Source: Candidatus Njordarchaeota archaeon
GTDB taxonomy: Archaea; Thermoproteota; JANJXX01; Panguiarchaeales; Panguiarchaeaceae
Assembly: GCA_029855985.1 (NCBI GenBank)
Contig: JAGSHR010000252.1
Coordinates: forward strand, 1-10,858
Length of the DNA: 10,858 bases
Direction: 5' to 3'
Shown: positions 5,497-10,858 of the stretch, in pieces
Layout: the number at the start of each line of letters is the position of its first letter
How positions within the stretch are numbered: position 1 is the first letter of the stretch
The notes under the pieces: model-generated
What the model was told of the DNA's origin: nothing
Seen by the model: only the letters and a program-made list of their open reading frames with translations
Databases searched by the model: none
Program-made: the position numbers and the translations under genes

Positions 5497-6738
5497 ATGA
5501 AAATTGAGAAAAAATTACCTTGCAAGATATATGGAGACCGTTTAGTAGTGAATTTCCTTGGTAAGGAATTTAAGCACATCATTCAACAAATCATTGATTT
5601 CCTAGAAAGAAACCGGGAGAGAATTGAAATAACGCTGTTTCGTTTAGAGTTAAGGAGGCTGATCCAAGAGAAGCGTTTCATTGTGTTTATAGAAAAAGCT
5701 TTAGGGGAGTTTTACCAGTTTAAGAAAATAAGGTTAAGGGATATTAGAGTAGATACCGATTTTCGAGACTTTATGTCGTTGAGGTTAGCAGTATACGAGG
5801 AGTTAAATAGGAATTATAAGGGTTTCATGACTAGAAGCGAAAGGGGAATAATCCTTAACGAGTTATCCAAGAAATTCAAAGTTCCCATGGATGTTTTAAG
5901 TGAAGCTCTCTCTTTTGGGGACCTTTACCACTACAAGGTAACTAAAAAAGGTGAAATCGATCCGCTTAAATTTATTGGAATTGCGAATTATTATATTCTA
6001 TCGCGACTGCTTTCAATGGTTAGAAAAATAGAACTTTTCGTGAGCAAGTCTTGCGATAATTTTGGAACGCTAGTTAAAGATCTGATCTATAGATTGAGAA
6101 AAGTCAAACTATACTATGACTTAGAAGAGGATAAGGATGGGATCAAATTAAGGATTTTGATACCAGTTGACATTTTAGATGTTGATATGTCGCCAATAAT
6201 TGGGTCAAGGACTCCTTATATTGTACTACCCATTATAACCTCAAGTCACTGTCATTGGGCACTGAAAGGAATCATCGTTGAGAACGGTAGAGAGAGAAAA
6301 TTTTCTCTGAGAAGCGACAGCCCTTGGCTACCTTACATAAGAAGACCTGAAAGACTTGACAATGCGGACATATTTGATAGCAATTGGGAGAGAAAAATCT
6401 ATAAAGAGTTAATTGAGATTTTCGGCGAGAAAAACGTTTCGAGAGAACCCGATGCCATATTCCTCGAGCGAAACATTGTTATCCCCGATTTCCAGGTAAG
6501 ATTTAAGGGTGAGAAAGTATTCCTAGAGCTCGTTGGATACTGGAGAGCTGAGTACATTGAGAAGAAAATTGAGAAATATGAAAAATTGCTCAAAACCAAG
6601 AAGTACAAGTTTTTGTTACTTGTTTATGAGGAATATGAAGCAGCGTTCAAGGGCCACAAATTACCGTTTATCGTGGTAAATAAAAAGGGAGAACTCAATA
6701 AAGAGGAAATACTTAGAGTCGTGGAGTCCCTAGTATAA
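5497..6738 (+). CDS. bax1: Bax1-type DUF790 nuclease (XPB partner family)
   Basis: Member of the DUF790 family, whose archaeal members (Bax1) are structure-specific endonucleases that bind the XPB helicase in nucleotide-excision-type repair. The protein has 413 aa. The C-terminal third carries the nuclease motif series: DSNWERKIYKEL (294-305, Glu298), IVIPDFQV (327-334, Asp331), VFLELVGYW (341-349, Glu344) and the YIEKKIEKY helix (353-361). The classic Lys of PD-(D/E)xK is replaced by Val346, with the GYW typical of this family after it. The N-terminal two-thirds are charged and largely helical, with no signal peptide or membrane span. ATG 5497 is the first sensible start; only GAAGGG lies upstream, so the ribosome site is weak. 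XPB is usually a direct neighbour but is not in this window. Instead the gene ends by overlapping nurA tail to tail. The family call rests on motif pattern; activity is inferred. Confidence 0.83.
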   Translation: MKIEKKLPCKIYGDRLVVNFLGKEFKHIIQQIIDFLERNRERIEITLFRLELRRLIQEKRFIVFIEKALGEFYQFKKIRLRDIRVDTDFRDFMSLRLAVYEELNRNYKGFMTRSERGIILNELSKKFKVPMDVLSEALSFGDLYHYKVTKKGEIDPLKFIGIANYYILSRLLSMVRKIELFVSKSCDNFGTLVKDLIYRLRKVKLYYDLEEDKDGIKLRILIPVDILDVDMSPIIGSRTPYIVLPIITSSHCHWALKGIIVENGRERKFSLRSDSPWLPYIRRPERLDNADIFDSNWERKIYKELIEIFGEKNVSREPDAIFLERNIVIPDFQVRFKGEKVFLELVGYWRAEYIEKKIEKYEKLLKTKKYKFLLLVYEEYEAAFKGHKLPFIVVNKKGELNKEEILRVVESLV

Positions 6739-8052
6739 AACTTGTTCTCTTCCACTTTTCTGCAGCAAGTTGCATAAAAACCTTTTTTCCCTGTCTACAC
6801 AAATTCTATAGATGCCCTCTGAGATAACACGGGTTAATCTTTCCCTCAATGTTGAACGGTTATGAACGTAAATTAAAGGTTTGGGGTACCCCATATGACT
6901 TATCTTAATGAACACGGATAGAACAAATTCTAAGTCTTTTTCCCCCACTAATCTTTTAGGGTAAGATAACTGGAGCACTGGCCCGTTTAACTTAGCGTAA
7001 ACGATTCCATAATCCGAATATCTCGTGTAAAGTGTCTCAGCTAAGTTCCTTGTTACCGCGAATGTTTTTTCATAGTATTTAATGTCATCAACATAGTCGA
7101 TAGTGAATGTCTCTGGTTTAACTTTGCTAAATTCAACTGCTTTCTCAACTAGCAGGTACTCGTAGTTATCCAATATGAAATCTAGTAGTGTTTGATCATT
7201 TGCCAAGGCTATTGATTTTAGTGTTTTAGTTATTAGGCGGCTCTCCGTGTCTTTGCTTACCCACACGACAGGAATCTTGTTTTTTTCGCTTTTTTCAAGA
7301 ACATTTAAGAGCATTTGTGACGCAAAGTTTTGTTCAACCAGCATAAAGATATAGTTTTGCAAATGAGCTTTGATTTCATTTAGGATCTTCTTTGGAGTAC
7401 TTGATTCAATCTCCTCCATTACTGAAGAGTAAACCTTGTAATAGTTGGTCAAAAAGAATTCAGTTTTTTCTTTTGATGTGGTTAGTTTGTTAAGTTCGCT
7501 GAGAAACTTGCTTATAGCGCTGTTTATACTATCTATAATTGCGTAATAAATTTCAGCCCAATTCCACTTAAAGCTCTTAAGAATCCTATATATCTCTGTG
7601 TAAACTTCTCTAACACTAGTCTTTGGATCGATTAGGGACGTTACATATGATCCGTCAAATACAACGAGGTTCGTGTTCTCATCTATAGCGTCAAATGCCG
7701 TTGTATATTCTAAGCCCCTCATTATGGTGTTAGATCTTGAAACAATGTTTGCTTTTGGTAAGAGGATTAGGAGCGCTTTCTCTGGGTCTACTGTAACCGT
7801 TTTAAGGGCTCTTCCTCCGCTTTCACTAGTATATATCACGGATACTGATGAGAAAACTGCTATACCGCAACCACGCCGCTCACTTACAACATTACTTCCA
7901 TCTGTATAAACTCCAATACCGTCTACATTACTCTTACCTAATTGCCTTACCGCATCTTTAGCTCTTAACTCCTCATTTACCCTATCTATGTCTTCCCTTG
8001 CTCTCTCAATTATGTCCTTCGGTATCAAATTTAGAAACTCTTCAAAGTTCAT
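6730..8052 (-). CDS. nurA: NurA 5'-3' nuclease
   Basis: NurA works with the HerA translocase to resect DNA ends during archaeal double-strand break repair. The 440-aa protein shows the RNase H-like metal-binding pattern of the family: GVYTDGSN with Asp51 (47-54), MRGLEYTTAFD (111-121), VVFDGSY with Asp133 (130-136), VVWVSKDTESRLI with Asp268 (262-274) and the late PLIYVHNRS segment with His397 (392-400). A helical insert, about 145-260, makes it longer than the shortest NurA proteins. I chose ATG 8052 because GGGAG precedes it and it follows the herA TAA after one base. An ATG at 8076 inside the herA end has no good ribosome site. Translational coupling to herA is likely, consistent with the two proteins forming one complex. 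Its 3' end overlaps bax1 by 9 bp on the opposite strand. Confidence 0.88.
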   Translation of the reverse strand: MNFEEFLNLIPKDIIERAREDIDRVNEELRAKDAVRQLGKSNVDGIGVYTDGSNVVSERRGCGIAVFSSVSVIYTSESGGRALKTVTVDPEKALLILLPKANIVSRSNTIMRGLEYTTAFDAIDENTNLVVFDGSYVTSLIDPKTSVREVYTEIYRILKSFKWNWAEIYYAIIDSINSAISKFLSELNKLTTSKEKTEFFLTNYYKVYSSVMEEIESSTPKKILNEIKAHLQNYIFMLVEQNFASQMLLNVLEKSEKNKIPVVWVSKDTESRLITKTLKSIALANDQTLLDFILDNYEYLLVEKAVEFSKVKPETFTIDYVDDIKYYEKTFAVTRNLAETLYTRYSDYGIVYAKLNGPVLQLSYPKRLVGEKDLEFVLSVFIKISHMGYPKPLIYVHNRSTLRERLTRVISEGIYRICVDREKRFLCNLLQKSGREQVLY

Positions 8053-8053
8053 T

Positions 8054-9745
8054 TTAATCTCCCGAGAAAAACTCATCTAATCTTGACTCTTTCCTTTCTT
8101 TCTCATATTTTGGCCTTGATCTACCTCTTGGCGTATATAATCCGGAGAGGATCTCCCTAAGCTCGTCAATAGTTAACTCCTTGGACCATGCCTCATTGAA
8201 ATCTATATCTTTACCACCAAGTTGAACTCTTGATGCATAAAGCTTCTCCGCCAACTCTTCAAACAGATCTATCTTTACTATGCATGGTATTGGTACAGCA
8301 GGTCCAGAGATAACTGCTTCCCCCTTACCCAGGGAAGGCAGAGAGCTTAACACAGATTGTGTTACATCCTCCATGCTTCTCTGAATGTGTGTTTGATCAC
8401 TAGGGTTAACTGTTCTCAAAGCGAAAAGTGTTCCACATTGCGCTAGAAGTGTTTGCGATAACTCCCGTGGCCTCTGACTAATTATGATCAAGCCGATACC
8501 AAATTTTCTACCCTCCTTAGCGATTTTTTCAATTATATCTCTAGCCGCAACATATGTGTATGATTCTGGTGCATAGACATGCGCCTCCTCAATTGCCAAT
8601 AAAACTGGTAACGGTTTTCCTTTGAGCTTAGATTCAACGCTAACTTTAAACAGGAATCTTAGTAACATCGAAGCAACTGCGTTTTGAATTTCACTAGATA
8701 GGCCTCCAAGCGAGATAATGTTCAAACCCGTTGAAAGTATTGGCCTTGTCACATGCTCAAATAATTTTTCAGGGCTATCTTTTAATCTAATGGAGTTTTC
8801 TGGGAAGAAGATGAACTCGTATTCCTCGTTCTCGTATGCATCCTCTAACTTCATTAACACTTCTTCTCCGTCCCTCATCGAATCCAGAGTGTCTCTTAGA
8901 TCTTTTAAATCAAAGTATATTGGGTCGTTTAGCGATGCATTCTCTACTACCATTTCTTTCACGTGTCTGAGCGCTGTTCTAAATGCCCTCCTCTGTCTGG
9001 TTGCTCTCGGCTCAAGGGATAAGATACTGTACCATTCTTCGATTGAAAGCAACCAGTATGGAATCTCCAAGTCTTTTACTTCAATGCCCCTATCAATGAG
9101 TGCCTCTCTAATTTTTCCTCTCGGCGAATATATGTTTACCTTGTCTTTTATGCCATCAATGTTTTTCATTGGAATATACTCTGAGTGAGTGTCAATTAAA
9201 ACAATGCGAGGGTACTCGTACCTTGTTAATACATTGAGAAGTAACACTCCAAGAGCGTTTGACTTTCCGCTCCCAGTCATTGCGAGCACGGCTAAATGCT
9301 TCGTCGCGATCTCGTTAAGTTTAAGGGAAACCCTAACATCCGGTTGAGTGTTTAAGGACCCTATCTCAATATCATTTCCACTAAATATTGAACTAAGTGT
9401 TTCAGAGTCTAACTTATAAACTCTGTTTCCCGGGGTAGGCGTTGACAAAAGTTTTCTGTCAACTTTACCATCAATTATTGTTCCAAGCAATGAAACAATT
9501 AGTTCGCTTCTGACGATTGATAGATCCTCAAATCCTCGAAATAAATCTAATCTGCCACCTGATTGTCTGTAGAGCTCATCGGTAAGGTTCAGATTGGAAA
9601 CAATACCGATAAGGGAATCTCCAACATCTGTATCGATCCTAACATATGTCCCCCTTCTGCCAATCTCCCGTAACCCCTCTTTATCAACTCCGACAAGGAC
9701 GATGTCTCCCATAACTCTAACTACGTACCCGACGGGATTAATCAT
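8054..9745 (-). CDS. herA: HerA bipolar DNA translocase/helicase
   Basis: HerA is a hexameric FtsK/VirB4-type ATPase that drives DNA through its ring and feeds the NurA nuclease for end resection. The protein has 563 aa. An N-terminal beta-rich HAS-barrel-like region starts at MINPVGYVV. Then come Walker A MTGSGKSNALG (156-166, Lys161), the LIDTHSEY strand (183-190), a helical insert (about 230-340), Walker B LLAIEEAHVYAPE (382-394, Glu386/Glu387), EGRKFGIGLIIISQRP (411-426, with candidate Arg finger 413) and the C-terminal KIDLFEE (491-497). I chose ATG 9745 because GGTGA sits 7 nt before it and the N-terminus then matches the family. The TTG at 9784 has no ribosome site. The gene leads a two-gene operon with nurA. 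Mre11 and Rad50, common neighbours, are not in this window. Confidence 0.93.
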   Translation of the reverse strand: MINPVGYVVRVMGDIVLVGVDKEGLREIGRRGTYVRIDTDVGDSLIGIVSNLNLTDELYRQSGGRLDLFRGFEDLSIVRSELIVSLLGTIIDGKVDRKLLSTPTPGNRVYKLDSETLSSIFSGNDIEIGSLNTQPDVRVSLKLNEIATKHLAVLAMTGSGKSNALGVLLLNVLTRYEYPRIVLIDTHSEYIPMKNIDGIKDKVNIYSPRGKIREALIDRGIEVKDLEIPYWLLSIEEWYSILSLEPRATRQRRAFRTALRHVKEMVVENASLNDPIYFDLKDLRDTLDSMRDGEEVLMKLEDAYENEEYEFIFFPENSIRLKDSPEKLFEHVTRPILSTGLNIISLGGLSSEIQNAVASMLLRFLFKVSVESKLKGKPLPVLLAIEEAHVYAPESYTYVAARDIIEKIAKEGRKFGIGLIIISQRPRELSQTLLAQCGTLFALRTVNPSDQTHIQRSMEDVTQSVLSSLPSLGKGEAVISGPAVPIPCIVKIDLFEELAEKLYASRVQLGGKDIDFNEAWSKELTIDELREILSGLYTPRGRSRPKYEKERKESRLDEFFSGD

Positions 9746-9801
9746 TTTGAATTCACCACTTGTTCTGGTCTCAAAGATTCTCAATATAAGATACAGTTTA
9801 A

Positions 9802-9809
9802 CTTATATG
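9802..9809 (-). promoter_or_regulatory. TATA-like box for the herA-nurA operon
   Basis: The minus strand reads CATATAAG, about 60 nt upstream of the herA ATG, placing transcription start near 9778 and leaving a leader that includes the GGTGA ribosome site. A second candidate, CTTATATTGA at 9781-9790, would give a start near 9760 and a shorter leader. Either supports the ATG at 9745 over the TTG at 9784. Confidence 0.4.
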
Positions 9810-9864
9810 ATTTGTTGCTTATTGAATAAAAAGAGTCACGAAAACGAAAACCGCTACAAACGGC

Positions 9865-9876
9865 TTTAATTTTATA
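9865..9876 (+). promoter_or_regulatory. Candidate TATA element for the M20 hydrolase gene
   Basis: TTTAATTTTATA lies 23-34 nt upstream of the TTG start. Transcription about 25 nt downstream would begin almost at the start codon, giving a leaderless message, yet a good GAGGGG ribosome site lies at 9887-9892. One of the two signals is therefore probably not used, or the real promoter is further upstream. Confidence 0.3.
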
Positions 9877-9898
9877 GGTAAAGGTAGAGGGGTTTAGT

Positions 9899-10858
9899 TT
9901 GTTAGAAAAAATCAAAGAATTTCTCCTAGAGCTTGTCTCCATAGATACTTCTGAGGGCGAAGACGCTGGAATATATTATGTAGAGGACAGATTTAGAGAG
10001 TTAGGTATCAATAACATAGCCTTACAATACATAGACGATAAGGCACTGAACCTAATCATAAACGATATTGAGAAACCGGATTTACTAATAGCAACACACA
10101 TCGACACTATTCCACCGAGAATACCGTTAATGGTTCTAGGAAGCGATAAGATCAAGGGTACGGGTGCAATTGACGCTAAGGGCAGCATAGCCGCGATTTA
10201 CGCTCTTTTCTTGCGGAACATAAAGCTACCAAGCAAAGTTTCAATTGCAATTTTTTCTGGGGAAGAAACAACAAGTTCGGGTTGCTATAAGTACTTGGAT
10301 AATCACAATCCACAAAATGTGTTAGTGATGGAGCCGACGGACTTGAATCTAGCTCTAGGTTCATATGGTTACGTTGAAGTGGACGTATTCTCATATGGTT
10401 ATGGACGTCATCCTGATCTTTTTTCAAACCTAGAAGACTATGAGGAAAAGGAGGATCCCGTGCGTAAAATAATTAAGTTTTTAACCCATATTGACTCTAT
10501 TGCTAAAACGTTTAACACCCGTTACTCTATAACAAAATTCGAGGCGAAAGGCGACGTATACTCTACCCCAAGTATGGGAATCGCTACACTAAATATTCTC
10601 GTACCACCTGGTGTCGCGGTTTTAGATATTATAAGAAATACACTAAGAGAATCGGAGAAAATTGAGGGGATTGAAGTCAAGATAAATGATTACTGGGAAT
10701 CCTACACTTTAAACGCTGAGGAATTTATGCAAGTTTTAGTTGAATCTTACATTGAGGCATTCCGTGAAAAACCAAGAAACTACGTTATGAAAGGATGGAC
10801 TGACGCTTCACTATTCACAAAACGAGGTATACCAAGCTCAATATTTGGACCTGGAAAG
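9899..10858 (+). CDS. M20-family metallohydrolase, LysK/ArgE-like, 3' end cut by window
   Basis: Dinuclear-zinc M20 peptidase/deacylase; 320 codons are present and the frame is open at the window end. Metal and catalytic residues are in order: THIDT with His67 and Asp69 (66-70), GAIDAKG with bridging Asp92 (89-95), SGEET with Glu122 and Glu123 (120-124), MEPT with Glu145 (144-147), then WTDAS (300-304) and FGPG (316-319), just before the expected last His. GRHPD (169-173) carries the His of the lid domain. The pattern resembles archaeal LysK ([LysW]-lysine/ornithine hydrolase) and DapE/ArgE enzymes, and the length would fit a protein of about 350 aa. The lid D-x-R, often a substrate carboxylate anchor, is NIL (232-234), so lysine or arginine biosynthesis is not assured. 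The TTG start is supported by GAGGGG and an in-frame stop at 9875-9877. It is transcribed divergently from herA. Confidence 0.85.
   Translation, partial: MLEKIKEFLLELVSIDTSEGEDAGIYYVEDRFRELGINNIALQYIDDKALNLIINDIEKPDLLIATHIDTIPPRIPLMVLGSDKIKGTGAIDAKGSIAAIYALFLRNIKLPSKVSIAIFSGEETTSSGCYKYLDNHNPQNVLVMEPTDLNLALGSYGYVEVDVFSYGYGRHPDLFSNLEDYEEKEDPVRKIIKFLTHIDSIAKTFNTRYSITKFEAKGDVYSTPSMGIATLNILVPPGVAVLDIIRNTLRESEKIEGIEVKINDYWESYTLNAEEFMQVLVESYIEAFREKPRNYVMKGWTDASLFTKRGIPSSIFGPGK

Noticed and set aside
8053..8076. ATG start for nurA overlapping the end of herA
   Set aside because: It lacks a good ribosome site, while the second ATG at 8052 has GGGAG upstream and abuts the herA stop.
8718..9188. 156-codon plus-strand open frame inside herA
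   Set aside because: Antisense to well-conserved HerA coding sequence, Ser/Phe-rich product and no promoter or ribosome site.
9746..9784. TTG start for herA that adds 13 residues
   Set aside because: No ribosome site before it, and GGTGA is ideally placed for ATG 9745, which gives a family-like N-terminus.

Overview
The window looks like chromosomal DNA of a thermophilic archaeon, most likely in the Thermoproteota/TACK group. The evidence is the HerA helicase and NurA nuclease pair, a Bax1-type (DUF790) nuclease, TATA-like promoter boxes, a well-formed C/D box guide RNA with two 12-nt guides, heavy AGA/AGG arginine codon use and several TTG starts. The 10.9 kb cannot fix the genus. There is no phage, transposon, CRISPR array, tRNA or rRNA.

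Region 1 (about 25-5160, minus strand) is a fatty-acid or acyl-CoA oxidation block. Read in its own direction it is enoyl-CoA hydratase, a short T-rich tandem repeat that may end that transcript, then a tight operon: acyl-CoA dehydrogenase 2, ETF beta (etfB), ETF alpha (etfA), acyl-CoA dehydrogenase 1. The last three genes each follow the previous stop by only 11-16 nt, and each gap carries a strong Shine-Dalgarno sequence. The dehydrogenases would oxidise acyl-CoA to enoyl-CoA and pass electrons to the ETF, and the hydratase would add water to the product. No ETF:quinone oxidoreductase, thiolase or 3-hydroxyacyl-CoA dehydrogenase is in view. The ETF is unusual: most residues that hold FAD in the alpha subunit and AMP in the beta subunit of well-studied ETFs are replaced.

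Region 2 (5106-5496) is an AT-rich intergenic stretch of about 390 nt. It holds the hydratase promoter, paired AT-rich repeats, a C/D box methylation-guide sRNA with its own TATA box, and a perfect 7-bp hairpin just before the next gene.

Region 3 (5497-9745) is a DNA repair block. A plus-strand Bax1-family nuclease, without its usual XPB helicase neighbour in this window, converges on and overlaps by 9 bp the 3' end of a minus-strand herA-nurA operon (DNA-end resection). Mre11 and Rad50, frequent neighbours of herA-nurA, are not in view.

Region 4 (9899 to the window end) is a divergent M20-family metallohydrolase, resembling LysK/ArgE-type deacylases, cut off by the window edge before its last zinc ligand.

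The best candidates for something undescribed are the ETF with altered cofactor pockets, flanked by two unlike acyl-CoA dehydrogenases, and the Bax1/NurA/HerA arrangement. Both are family recognition by eye plus inference; no database search was run.
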